Shown: positions 1 to 7,926 of the stretch, piece after piece
How positions within the stretch are numbered: position 1 is the first letter of the stretch
Layout of the letters: each line of letters opens with the position of its first letter
Assembly (NCBI RefSeq): GCF_018502385.1
Contig: NZ_CP075523.1
Span: forward strand, 2,542,001-2,606,000
Reading direction: 5' to 3'
DNA: 64,000 nucleotides
Source: Synechococcus sp. LA31
GTDB taxonomy: Bacteria; Cyanobacteriota; Cyanobacteriia; PCC-6307; Cyanobiaceae
The notes under the pieces: generated by a model
Database searches by the model: none
What the model saw: the letters and a program-made list of their open reading frames with translations, nothing else
Told to the model about the DNA's origin: nothing
Position numbers and translations under genes: made by a program

Positions 1-769
1 TTGGGGGATGGCCCTCTGCAGCGTTCGGGCTGATCTGCAGGGCGTAGCCATGGGCACGAACTGTTTCGATGCGCAGTCCCCCTTGGGACACCACGCCCAG
101 GAGACGGCGCAGCCTGGAGAGGCGCATGTCGATGCTGCGGCTGCTGCTTACGGAAATCAGGCTTCCGCTGGAATGGGCCAGCTGCTCTCGGGTTAAGACG
201 CGACCCGGTGCACGGCAGAGGGCCAGCAGCAGGATGCGTTCGCCTCTGGTCAGCGTTACGTTCGCGGCTCCTGGCCGCTCAAGAACGCCCTCATGGGGAT
301 GAAAGAGCACATCTCCCAGGTGGATCGTTTCTTCCTCAGAGGTGGGGCTGATGGTCGCGCGGCGTTCGCTCCGTAGCAGTTGCTCGCAGCGCAGCAGCAG
401 TTCGCGCGCATGAAAGGGTTTCACCAGGTAGTCCTGGGCGCCCTGTTCCAGTCCGACGATGCGATCGGCAGGGCTGTCCAGCCCTGAAAGCATCAACACC
501 GGGAAGTTTCGGCCCTCGAGGCGGAGATCACGCAGCACGTGCGTGCCCTCATGGCGGGGTAGTCGCCGATCGAGCAGGAGAAGGTCGGGATGTTCGCCCT
601 TCTCCAGTGCGGCCAGCATCGTTTCGGGACGGTGGAAGATGCGCAGTTGCCACCCTGGGGCGCAAAGACGCGGCTGCATCAGTTGGCAAAGCTCGATGTC
701 GTCCTCAAGCCACCAAACCAAGGCGCCGGAACAGTGCGAGACAAAGTCCCGATCCGGACTCTCCGTCAC
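1..769 (-). CDS. OmpR/PhoB-family response regulator, 3' end cut by window edge
   Basis: Two-component response regulator that would act as a DNA-binding transcription factor. Reading the minus strand from a GTG at 769 gives 256 codons without a stop to the window edge, so the C-terminus is missing. The receiver domain covers about residues 17-130: an acidic pair (D23, D24), the phospho-acceptor D67 in LLLLDRRLP, and the conserved lysine K117 in YLVKPF. A winged-helix DNA-binding domain follows from about residue 150, with a VLTREQL segment and an RIETVRAHGYAL wing. The GTG start is my choice: an AAGGAGG lies about 17 bases upstream, which is rather far. No partner kinase is visible beside it. 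The family call is firm; the regulon is unknown. Confidence 0.88.
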   Translation of the reverse strand, partial: MTESPDRDFVSHCSGALVWWLEDDIELCQLMQPRLCAPGWQLRIFHRPETMLAALEKGEHPDLLLLDRRLPRHEGTHVLRDLRLEGRNFPVLMLSGLDSPADRIVGLEQGAQDYLVKPFHARELLLRCEQLLRSERRATISPTSEEETIHLGDVLFHPHEGVLERPGAANVTLTRGERILLLALCRAPGRVLTREQLAHSSGSLISVSSSRSIDMRLSRLRRLLGVVSQGGLRIETVRAHGYALQISPNAAEGHPP

Positions 770-835
770 GACTGCTCAGCCTCACGCCTCCTTCGCGAGT
801 GTGACCATGCCTGGATGCCCTGAGCTGGTCAGGCT

Positions 836-1231
836 TCAGGAACGATGCACATGCACCTGCTGCCAGCTGCTGTTGCTCCGCTGCCAGATACGGGTTTCGC
901 AGCAGCTGGCGGTGATCGCGTCGCCGCCTGAGAGTCGCTGGGTGAGCCGGGTGTAACTCAGCACCACGGCGTCATCGGAGAGCCAACGCAGGTGTGGCCG
1001 CGCCATGGTCACGTTGACCGGAGCGGGTGTGGCGTCTGGATCTGCGGGCAGCTCGAAGTAGAAGCGATGAAAATCCAGGCCTTCCGCCAAAAGACCATTG
1101 GTCTCAGCTTCAAAACAGCTCAGGTCAGGGCTGCAGAAACCGGCATAGGTGGCCCAGTCTCCCGCCGCCACACTGTTAAGCATCGCCTGATTGATGGCCA
1201 GGATGTCGCGATCACGCTCGTTGAGTGTCAT
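836..1231 (-). CDS. SnoaL-like / CaMKII-association-domain-like protein (DUF4440 type)
   Basis: Small protein of about 131 residues of the NTF2-like fold (SnoaL, DUF4440, CaMKII association domain). Visible family features are an N-terminal helix (about residues 1-25, with AINQAMLNSVAAGDW), a YAGFCSPDLSCFEAE strand region, and C-terminal strands ending in a VVLSYTRL segment and a tryptophan-rich tail (IWQR...SSWQQVHVH). Members of this fold bind small ligands or form multimers; no catalytic residue can be named here. The ATG at 1231 is preferred because an earlier ATG at 1309 would put the N-terminus over mtnC in another frame. Even so the gene overlaps the 3' end of mtnC by 20 bases, which suggests translation after mtnBC. 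Function not known. Confidence 0.72.
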   Translation of the reverse strand: MTLNERDRDILAINQAMLNSVAAGDWATYAGFCSPDLSCFEAETNGLLAEGLDFHRFYFELPADPDATPAPVNVTMARPHLRWLSDDAVVLSYTRLTQRLSGGDAITASCCETRIWQRSNSSWQQVHVHRS

Positions 1232-1982
1232 CGGCGGTGTCGAGATGGGTGTAGTCGCTGATCCTCTCAAAGGGGCCACTGTCGCGGCCTGGGTTGTCAT
1301 GGCGGTCACTGAACAGTGCGGCCATGCCAGCCGCGTGGGCAGCCTGCAGTTCGGCTAGGGAGTCGCTGATGAACAGCACCTGCTCCGCTGCGCAGCCCAG
1401 GAACAAGGCGATGGCCGAGTAGCTCGCGCTCTCCTGTTTCGGCCCTGTGCGGGTGTCGAACCAGTGGCTGAACAAGCCCCGTAGATCTCCGGCCTGGCTA
1501 TGGCCGTAGAGCAACTGTTGGGCCGCTACAGAGCCGGAGGAATAGACCGCCAGCACGATCCCAGCCTGGTGCCAGCGCTGCAGTGCGGCTGGCACATCGC
1601 TGAACAGTGGGGCCACGAGTTCGCCGCTGGCATAGCCCGCTCTCCAGATGCGTCCCTGCAGATCCTTCAGCGGGGTGAGCTTCACATCACGGGCGATCAG
1701 ACTCTGCAGATAAGGCACCACTGCTTCGGCTTTCGCCGTTTCAGCAGCCTGAGCGCTCCGCAGCGCTTGCGCTTCAGCGTGAGGATCATCGGCCCATGCC
1801 TGATCAACGGCCGCGATCAGGTTCGCGACCTCTGGCTCATCGGCATTGGCTTGTAGGTAGCTGCCGAGCTTGGCGCTGGCATAGGGGAACAGCACCTCGG
1901 CAACGAAACTCACCGGGCAGGTGGTGCCTTCGATGTCGAGCAGGACGTGGGTGATCGGCATGGCGGGCGTGCTGGATGCCAT
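1212..1982 (-). CDS. mtnC: Enolase-phosphatase E1 (methionine salvage)
   Basis: HAD-superfamily enzyme of the methionine salvage pathway that enolises and dephosphorylates 2,3-diketo-5-methylthiopentyl-1-phosphate to the acireductone. The protein is 256 residues, normal for MtnC. HAD motif I is LLDIEGTT (the nucleophile Asp followed by the family's EGTT), motif II is the VYSSGS segment, the conserved lysine lies in TGPKQESASY and motif IV is LFISDSLAEL. I place the start at ATG 1982, which overlaps the mtnB stop by one base (TGATG) and implies translational coupling. An ATG at 1961 is the alternative. A 335-residue read-through from 2219 would lie over mtnB and is rejected. Its product is the substrate of MtnD, encoded about 12 kb away. 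Confidence 0.93.
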   Translation of the reverse strand: MASSTPAMPITHVLLDIEGTTCPVSFVAEVLFPYASAKLGSYLQANADEPEVANLIAAVDQAWADDPHAEAQALRSAQAAETAKAEAVVPYLQSLIARDVKLTPLKDLQGRIWRAGYASGELVAPLFSDVPAALQRWHQAGIVLAVYSSGSVAAQQLLYGHSQAGDLRGLFSHWFDTRTGPKQESASYSAIALFLGCAAEQVLFISDSLAELQAAHAAGMAALFSDRHDNPGRDSGPFERISDYTHLDTADDTQRA

Positions 1983-2677
1983 CAGTGGGGAAGCCGATGG
2001 GTGAGGGCGTTGAGCAGCAATTGCCGCCAGCGCTGCTCGAGCAGAAACTCCAGGATTTCCAGATGGCGCATGGCGCTTCCTAGATTGCGTCCCCAGGCGT
2101 AGAGGCCATGGCCGGCGATCAGTAGGCCATGGGGGGCGGAGATCAGGTCTGGCCGGGCTCGCGCGGAAAGGCGTTCCAGATTCTGGTCGTTGGCCAGCAC
2201 TGGCACCCTCACGCTGCACTTATGGGTGGTCACGCCCTCGAGCCCTTTGAGCATTTCCAGATCCCTGAGCTCCAGGTGGCCGGCGTCACGCGGAGCACTG
2301 CCACCGTCTGCCTCTAGGGCCCACTGGGAGAGCAAAGTGCCGGCCTGGGAGTGGGTGTGCAGAACGGCTCCGGCGTCGCAGGTTTGGACGATTTCCAGGT
2401 GCAGCGACGTTTCGGCGCTGGCCTTGCCGGTGCCGCTCAGCACCGATCCACTGCCATCCACCTGGATCAGATCGCGCGGGCGGACAGCACCTTTATGCAC
2501 TCCACTTGGGGCCATCAGCAGGCGCATGGGCTGACGCTCCAACACGCAGCTGAAGTTGCCGCCTGTGCCATCGCACCAGCCCCGCTGGTGGATGGCACTC
2601 ATGCTCTCGCTGAGGGCTTTGGCTAAAGCTGTGGTGTTGGCATCAGACACGGCAGACACCAGCGCAATGGGCTTCAC
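1982..2677 (-). CDS. mtnB: Methylthioribulose-1-phosphate dehydratase
   Basis: Class II aldolase/adducin-family dehydratase that converts 5-methylthioribulose-1-phosphate to the diketone used by MtnC. The 231-residue protein carries the zinc-binding HTH of VLHTHSQAG (about residues 107-109) and the later AGHGLYAWG histidine, plus the class II aldolase TGGNFSCVL and LMAPSGVHKG loops. The start is set at GTG 2677 because it overlaps the mutM stop as GTGA, a typical coupling. A GTG at 2698 would extend further into mutM. Together with mtnC it forms a mutM-mtnB-mtnC transcription unit on the minus strand. The association with mutM is probably only organisational. Confidence 0.93.
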   Translation of the reverse strand: MKPIALVSAVSDANTTALAKALSESMSAIHQRGWCDGTGGNFSCVLERQPMRLLMAPSGVHKGAVRPRDLIQVDGSGSVLSGTGKASAETSLHLEIVQTCDAGAVLHTHSQAGTLLSQWALEADGGSAPRDAGHLELRDLEMLKGLEGVTTHKCSVRVPVLANDQNLERLSARARPDLISAPHGLLIAGHGLYAWGRNLGSAMRHLEILEFLLEQRWRQLLLNALTHRLPH

Positions 2678-3522
2678 CCACCCTGGCAGTTGGGGCACCA
2701 GTGGCTGCTGCGGCCCGACAGTTTGTCGCGCTGGATAGGGCTGCCGCAGACCCTGCAGGGCTCACCGCTGCGGCGGTACACCCATGCCGCATGGCCGTAG
2801 TTGCCGTTGGTGCCGGTGAGATCGCGGAAGTCGCTAAAGGTGGTGCCGCCGGCGCCAATGCTGGTGGTGAGAACCTCCACCACGGCGGCGTGCAGTCGTT
2901 CGAGTTGTGGAGGGCGGAGTCGGTTGCAGGGGATGTGCGGGCTGATCCGGCTCATGAACAGCGATTCATCGGCGTAGATGTTGCCCACGCCAGCCACCAG
3001 CCCTTGATCGAGCAGTGCTGTTTTGATCGGACGCTTGGAGCCAGCCAGCCGCTCGGCCAGGTAAGTGGGGTTAAAGGCGGGGCTGAAGGGTTCGGGCCCC
3101 AGTTTTTGCAGGCCGGTTATCACCGTTTCAGGCCTCTCGCCCGGGGGGACCCACCACATCTCTCCGAAGCTACGGGTATCCACAAAGCGCAGCTCCTGCT
3201 CCTGCAGATTCCAGAAGCGCACCCGGGTGTGACGGCAGGGCTCCTGAGGCTGGCTCATCCAGAGGAATTGACCGGTCATGCGTAGGTGCACACCCCAATA
3301 GCCGCCATCGCTGTTGTCGCGTTCCAGCTGGGCCATCAGATATTTGCCCCGCCGCAGCCAGGCCTTCACTCGGCAGCCTTCGAGGGCGCTGCAGAACAGC
3401 TCCGGCAGCGGTGGGGACGCGATCGCACGGGCCCGAAGCACCTCCACCCGCGCGATCTCAAAGCCCACCACCTGGAGCTCAAGCCCCCGCCGCACCGTCT
3501 CAACTTCAGGCAGTTCAGGCAC
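2674..3522 (-). CDS. mutM: Formamidopyrimidine-DNA glycosylase (Fpg/MutM)
   Basis: Base-excision repair glycosylase/AP lyase that removes 8-oxoguanine and formamidopyrimidines. The 282-residue protein begins MPELPEVETVRRGL: after Met removal, Pro1 is the catalytic nucleophile and Glu2 the acid, both present. The conserved lysine of RRGKYL is present, as are the helix-two-turn-helix segment (VAGVGNIYADE) and the C-terminal zinc finger CRVCGSP...CPNC. All catalytic parts are intact and the length is standard. It is the first gene of a unit with mtnB and mtnC, and follows psaE after a terminator-like hairpin, so it probably has its own promoter in 3523-3570. Confidence 0.97.
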   Translation of the reverse strand: MPELPEVETVRRGLELQVVGFEIARVEVLRARAIASPPLPELFCSALEGCRVKAWLRRGKYLMAQLERDNSDGGYWGVHLRMTGQFLWMSQPQEPCRHTRVRFWNLQEQELRFVDTRSFGEMWWVPPGERPETVITGLQKLGPEPFSPAFNPTYLAERLAGSKRPIKTALLDQGLVAGVGNIYADESLFMSRISPHIPCNRLRPPQLERLHAAVVEVLTTSIGAGGTTFSDFRDLTGTNGNYGHAAWVYRRSGEPCRVCGSPIQRDKLSGRSSHWCPNCQGG

Positions 3523-3561
3523 GCGCAGCCATCGATGTCAGGGCCACAGGCTGCCACGCCA

Positions 3562-3600
3562 GGCACAAAACAAATCCCCGACCTGTAAGCAGGCCGGGGA
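3562..3600 (-). terminator. Rho-independent terminator downstream of psaE
   Basis: A 10-bp stem with one mismatch (CCCCGACCTG 3576-3585 against CAGGCCGGGG 3590-3599, loop TAAG) lies 32 bases after the psaE stop on the minus strand. It is followed in that direction by ATTTGTTTTG. It probably separates the highly expressed psaE transcript from mutM. Confidence 0.75.
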
Positions 3601-3632
3601 CGCAGTGAGCATTGAGGGGCTCAGGAGTGAAC

Positions 3633-3842
3633 TCAGGCTTTGTCGAGTTCGCTTTCCGCGAAGTTGTTGGTGTTGATGCCGCCTTCGGAGCCGCTCACGC
3701 CGTTGTAATTCACCTTCTCGAAGCGCACCACCACCGGGTAGCGGATGCCGGAGGTGTCGATCGAGGCAACGGTGCCGACTTCGTTGAACCAGTAGGACTC
3801 AGGACGCTTGATGCGCACTTTGTCGCCGCGGGAGATGGCCAT
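3633..3842 (-). CDS. psaE: Photosystem I reaction centre subunit IV (PsaE)
   Basis: Stromal PSI subunit involved in ferredoxin docking and cyclic electron flow. The 69-residue protein starts [18 protein letters not shown] and contains the SH3-like core features of Psa[23 protein letters not shown] and the [11 protein letters not shown] tail. Full length, no truncation. It is monocistronic by appearance: a terminator hairpin follows at 3562-3600 and the next upstream gene is divergent. An ACCCGC/GCGGGT inverted repeat (3880-3896) and a TACATT hexamer lie 33-60 bases upstream of the start and could belong to its promoter, but I cannot assign them. Confidence 0.98.
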   Translation of the reverse strand: MAISRGDKVRIKRPESYWFNEVGTVASIDTSGIRYPVVVRFEKVNYNGVSGSEGGINTNNFAESELDKA

Positions 3843-3952
3843 CGCTGCGCAAAGAAAGGGTGGCTGTCAGACGGAATGTACCCGCGCTGGGCGGGTGTTC
3901 TCATCGGCCGTCACGAAACGTGGCACCATCGACCTTCACTGAGCGCATCCCA

Positions 3953-4996
3953 ATGGCCGAGGCCCCTTCCTTCAGCCTCGATCTGCCGGATCCTGAGAGC
4001 GAAACCATCAGCTCGATGGAGTTCCTGGCCCGCATCGAGGAGGCCTGGGCCATCTGCGATCGCTTTGATCTGCAGACCGAGATCTGGCGGGGCCGGATCC
4101 TGCGTGCGGTGCGGGATCGCGAGCGTCGTGGTGGTGAGGGCCGTGGGGCCGGCTTTCTGCAGTGGCTCAGAGAGCAGGAGATCAGCAAAACCCGTGCCTA
4201 TGCCCTGATCCAGCTGGCGGAGTCGGCCGATCAGATGTTGGGCGAGGGCGTGCTGGAGGAAACCAGCGTGAACAACTTTTCCAAGCGCGCCTTCATGGAT
4301 ACGGCCCAGGCCGACCCGGAAGTGCAGCTAATGATTGGTGAGGCAGCCAACGACGGCCAGCAGATCACCCGCAAGCAGGTGCGTCAGCTCACTGACGAAT
4401 TCACGGCGGCCACCAGCCCGCTGCTGCCGGAAGAGATCCGCCAGCGCACCGCCGAAAACCTTCTGCCGCCGCGTGCAGTGGCTCCACTGGTGAAGGAGCT
4501 GGCCAAATTGCCGGATGAGCAGCAGGAGGATCTGCGCAAGGTGCTGCGCGATGAGCCTGAGCTCGAGCGTGTGAAGGACGTGACCAGCACAGCGCGCTGG
4601 TTGAGCAAGGCAGCGGAGGCGGGGCTGGCGGTGCGGGCTTTCCAGCAGGGCGAGCTCGATCTGGATAAAGCCATGCAGGAGGCCCTGCGCCTCGATGCCC
4701 TCGGTCTGTTGGCCGATGCCGTGGGGCAGGCCCAGGCGCTGGAATCGGCGGTGCTGAAGCTGCACACCAGCTGGCGACGGCTCAACGGCTTGCAGGAGCG
4801 GCTGTGGGTGGAGAGCGGTAGCAGCACGCCCCATCTACGCGAGCTGCTCACGGCGCTGCAGAGCCTGAGCGGCAACACCATGCGCGTGTCTCTCGGTGAG
4901 TTGGCTGGCGGCAAGCGCGTGCGCTTGCAGCTGGTGGAGGAGGCGCCCGATCAACTGGAGGCCCCGGCAATTCCGGTGATGGCCCAGCCCGGTTGA
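3953..4996 (+). CDS. Conserved-looking helical protein of unknown function upstream of recQ
   Basis: 347-residue protein predicted to be mostly helical and charged; I do not recognise the family. About residues 25-80 contain WRGRILRAVRDRERRGG followed by FLQWLREQEISKTRAY, which looks like a helical HTH-type module of the sort seen before ParB-like or DUF3102-like segments. That resemblance is weak. The middle part is rich in Glu/Gln/Leu and may form coiled coils. It has no signal peptide, membrane segment or catalytic motif. The ATG at 3953 is preferred over an upstream in-frame start at 3860, which would cover the promoter region shared with psaE. The recQ start follows the stop by only 10 bases, so the two are probably co-transcribed. 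Confidence 0.75.
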   Translation: MAEAPSFSLDLPDPESETISSMEFLARIEEAWAICDRFDLQTEIWRGRILRAVRDRERRGGEGRGAGFLQWLREQEISKTRAYALIQLAESADQMLGEGVLEETSVNNFSKRAFMDTAQADPEVQLMIGEAANDGQQITRKQVRQLTDEFTAATSPLLPEEIRQRTAENLLPPRAVAPLVKELAKLPDEQQEDLRKVLRDEPELERVKDVTSTARWLSKAAEAGLAVRAFQQGELDLDKAMQEALRLDALGLLADAVGQAQALESAVLKLHTSWRRLNGLQERLWVESGSSTPHLRELLTALQSLSGNTMRVSLGELAGGKRVRLQLVEEAPDQLEAPAIPVMAQPG

Positions 4997-5006
4997 GGCT
5001 GGCGTG

Positions 5007-6491
5007 ATGGCAGATCCTCTGGCCCAGTCCCTTGAGCAGCATTTCGGCTGGAGCAGTTTCCGGCCTGGCCAGCGGCCGGTGGTGGAGGCGATGCTCTCGG
5101 GCCGCGATTGCCTGGCTGTGCTGCCCACTGGCGCCGGCAAATCGCTTTGCTATCAGCTCCCCGCGTTGGTGCGCGGCGGTCTGGTGCTGGTGATCTCACC
5201 GCTGGTTGCGTTGATGGAAGATCAGGTGCAGCATCTGCAGCGCCGCGGTATCCCGGCTGCCTGCCTGCACCGCGGCCTGGATCCGGCGCGGCGGCGCGAT
5301 TTGATTGCCCGGGTGCGCAGCAATCGGCTGCGGTTGATTTATCTGGCCCCCGAGCGGCTACAGGTGGAGGCCACCCGCCAGCTCCTGGAAGACATCAATG
5401 ACCAGGGCCAGCTGGTGGGGGTGGCCATTGATGAGGCCCACTGCATCAGCGCATGGGGGCACGACTTCCGGCCCGACTACCGCCGCCTTGGGCAGCTGCG
5501 GCGCCTTTGCCCGGGGGTGCCGCTGGTGGCGCTCAGCGCCACCGCTGCGCCGCGGGTGCGTGCCGATTTGATTCGGTTGTTGGAGTTGCGGCGACCCCTG
5601 ATCCAGGTGCGCTCCGCTCGGCGCGACAACCTCTCTTATGCGATGCGGCGCCGACCGGCTGACCCGATGCCTCAGGTGCTCGAAGCTCTGGCTGCAGCGC
5701 GTGGGGCCAAGTTGATCTACGCCCGCACCCGCCGTTCGGTGGAGAGCTGGGCCAAGCGGCTCAGTGAGGCTGGGGTGGAGGCCATCGCTTATCACGCCGG
5801 CATGGACCCCGAGAGCCGTGCCCTGGCGTTGGCCCACTTCCAGGAGCATGCGGCGCCGGTGCTGGTGGCCACGGTGGCTTTTGGTATGGGGGTGGATCGC
5901 CCGGATGTGGGGCTGGTGCTGCACCTCGATCTGCCGGCCAGTGCCGAGGGCTATCTGCAGGAATCCGGCCGTGCTGGCAGGGATGGATTGCCGGCCTGTT
6001 GCCTGGTGCTCTTTGACCCCGATGACCGCACCAGCCTGGCCTGGGCCATTCGCGCCTCCGCGGACGATGTGACCAATCCCCAGGAGCGTCAGCGGGTGGA
6101 GCTGGCCCAGCAGCAATTGCGGCGTATGGAGGCGGTGGCGGAAGGACCTGGCTGCCGCGAGCAGGCGCTGCTGCTGACGGTGGGAGAGCTGGTGCCGCCC
6201 TGCGGGCGCTGCGATCGCTGCAGTGTTCAACCGGCCCTGCGGGACTGGTCGCAGCAGGCTGCAGAGGTGCTGGCGGTGCTTGAGCAGCGCGGCGGCGTCG
6301 ACCTCCGCAGCCTCGGCGAGGATTTGGCCCAGGCCGAAGGTGAGGAGGTGGAGCGCTGGCGCTGGCTGGCCCGCCGGCTGGTCCAGGAAGATCTGATCGC
6401 CGAAAGCGACGACGGCAGCCAGCGCCTCTGGCTCAGGCCCGCCGGTCGCCGCTTTCTGCAGCAGCCCTGGCGGCTGCGGCTGGCGGCCTGA
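5007..6491 (+). CDS. recQ: ATP-dependent DNA helicase RecQ
   Basis: 3'-5' superfamily 2 helicase acting in recombination and fork repair. The 494-residue protein has an intact helicase core: FRPGQ motif 0, Walker A LPTGAGKSLCYQ, the DEAH box IDEAHCISAWGHDFRP with the RecQ aromatic-rich loop, SATA motif III and the arginine finger region YLQESGRAGRDG. The zinc-binding segment is GCREQALLL...PPCGRCDRC. A winged-helix-like RQC region follows to the end. There is no room for an HRDC domain, so this is the short cyanobacterial form. ATG 5007 has GAGG about 10 bases upstream; a GTG at 5004 is adjacent. Confidence 0.95.
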   Translation: MADPLAQSLEQHFGWSSFRPGQRPVVEAMLSGRDCLAVLPTGAGKSLCYQLPALVRGGLVLVISPLVALMEDQVQHLQRRGIPAACLHRGLDPARRRDLIARVRSNRLRLIYLAPERLQVEATRQLLEDINDQGQLVGVAIDEAHCISAWGHDFRPDYRRLGQLRRLCPGVPLVALSATAAPRVRADLIRLLELRRPLIQVRSARRDNLSYAMRRRPADPMPQVLEALAAARGAKLIYARTRRSVESWAKRLSEAGVEAIAYHAGMDPESRALALAHFQEHAAPVLVATVAFGMGVDRPDVGLVLHLDLPASAEGYLQESGRAGRDGLPACCLVLFDPDDRTSLAWAIRASADDVTNPQERQRVELAQQQLRRMEAVAEGPGCREQALLLTVGELVPPCGRCDRCSVQPALRDWSQQAAEVLAVLEQRGGVDLRSLGEDLAQAEGEEVERWRWLARRLVQEDLIAESDDGSQRLWLRPAGRRFLQQPWRLRLAA

Positions 6492-6500
6492 GGGTCCTGA

Positions 6501-7826
6501 TCAGCCGCCCTTGGCAGTGCAAAGGTCGCTGATCAGCTTGCGCTCGAAGTCGCTCTGGGGGGCATCCCAGGTTTTCCAGGTGCCCGATTGGCCGGTGGCA
6601 TTCAGCCGCTTGGCACCGCAATTGATCGCCAGGTAGAGGGGCTGGCCGTCGCTGTTCAGGCTCGGGGCTACGTAACTGCCGCCCATGGGTTGCCAGTTGG
6701 CCCAGTCCACCTGAAGGGGGCCGTAGTTGCGCCAGTCGGGTGAGGCGGGTTTGCCGGGTTTGGCTGTGCTGGCCGGCTTGGCGGCGGGCTTGGCGGCCAC
6801 GGGTTGAGCCGCCGGTTTCGGTTCGGGTTTGGGCTCGGGTTTGGCTTCTGGTTTGGGCTGGGGTTGTGCGGCCGCTACGGCGGCTGGAGCTGGCGTGGGT
6901 TCCGGCTTGGGCTCAGGCTTGGCGGCCACCGGTTGAACCGCCGGCTTGGCAGCGGCTGGTTGCACGGCAGGTTTGGCTGCTACCGGCTGGGCGGCTGGTT
7001 TGGCAGCCGGTTTCGCCGCCACGGTCTGGGGCTTGGCGGCGGGTTTGGGCGCTGGCTTGGCCACGGGCTTCGGTGTTCCCCGCAGCTTGAGGGTTTGCCC
7101 CACCTCCACCTGGTTGGGGTTGCTGATGTTGTTGATGGCGATCAGGTTCTGCATCGACACGCCATAGCGCTGGGCGATCACCGAGAGGGTTTCGCCGCTT
7201 TGCACCTTGTGTTGGGTGGCGTTTTTGTTCACGGCCGGTTTGGGCTTGGGCGCCGCGGCTGTGCGGGTCACCGGCACCTGGATGCGGCTGCCGGCCCAGA
7301 GATCCTGAGCGCTGCGCAGATTGTTGAGCTCCATCAGGCGCTGCACGCTGGTGCCATAGCGCTCGGCTAGTTCCGAGAGGGTTTCACCTTGTTTCACGGT
7401 GTAGTTGGCATTCACCGTGGTGGTGCGTGCTCCGGTGCTGGCGCGTGCACTACCAGCTCCGGGCACCTGGATGCGGCTGCCGGCCCAGAGATCCTGAGCG
7501 CTGCGCAGGCCGTTGAGCTGCATCAGCCGCTGCACAGATGTGCCATAGCGCTCGGCGATTTCAGACAGCGTTTCGCCGGGTTTCACGGTGTAGTTACCGC
7601 TGCCTGCATTGCTACCGCCAGCACCGGGCACTTGGATACGGCTGCCGGCCCAGAGATCCTGCGGACTGCGCAGACCGTTGAGCTGCATCAGCCGCTGTAC
7701 GGATGTGCCGTAGCGCTCGGCGATTTCAGACAGCGTTTCACCGGGCTTCACCACCACCTCCCCAGCCCGGCCCGGCAGGGGCAGCATCAGGGCGAGAGCA
7801 AGCAGAGCAGCAGAGCGGCGGCGCAT
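6501..7826 (-). CDS. Exported protein with four LysM domains and a KPA-rich linker
   Basis: 441-residue cell-envelope protein. Residues 1-21 form a signal peptide (RRR, then a hydrophobic stretch ending GRAG). Four LysM peptidoglycan-binding modules lie at about 24-68, 79-123, 142-186 and 206-249. The first three are almost identical (GETLSE(I/L)[12 protein letters not shown], then [12 protein letters not shown]), while the fourth is diverged. Residues 251-375 are a low-complexity Pro/Ala/Lys/Gln linker of the type that spans the periplasm. The C-terminal 65 residues have two cysteines (INCG, SDLC) and no recognised catalytic motif, so I do not call it a hydrolase. It lies downstream of the aldehyde dehydrogenase gene with a 100-base gap. 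Confidence 0.88.
   Translation of the reverse strand: MRRRSAALLALALMLPLPGRAGEVVVKPGETLSEIAERYGTSVQRLMQLNGLRSPQDLWAGSRIQVPGAGGSNAGSGNYTVKPGETLSEIAERYGTSVQRLMQLNGLRSAQDLWAGSRIQVPGAGSARASTGARTTTVNANYTVKQGETLSELAERYGTSVQRLMELNNLRSAQDLWAGSRIQVPVTRTAAAPKPKPAVNKNATQHKVQSGETLSVIAQRYGVSMQNLIAINNISNPNQVEVGQTLKLRGTPKPVAKPAPKPAAKPQTVAAKPAAKPAAQPVAAKPAVQPAAAKPAVQPVAAKPEPKPEPTPAPAAVAAAQPQPKPEAKPEPKPEPKPAAQPVAAKPAAKPASTAKPGKPASPDWRNYGPLQVDWANWQPMGGSYVAPSLNSDGQPLYLAINCGAKRLNATGQSGTWKTWDAPQSDFERKLISDLCTAKGG
7269..7757. repeat. Three near-identical tandem LysM-coding repeats
   Basis: Copies at about 7623-7757, 7458-7592 and 7269-7403 encode LysM modules 1-3 and are highly similar at DNA level as well as in protein. 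The fourth LysM (about 7080-7211) is clearly diverged. The pattern suggests recent internal duplication or gene conversion. Confidence 0.8.
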
Positions 7827-7926
7827 GGGGGCATGGGCTTTCGACTGGTGGCACCATACGGGCCCCAGCCGGGTGCGCTAGCCCCCCTTTGATAAGGCCT
7901 GGCAATCGTTTTGTGCGGCGTGGGGC

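Noticed and set aside
7080-7760. CRISPR-like array
   Set aside because: The repeats are about 135 bases, coding and correspond to LysM modules; no short repeat-spacer pattern.
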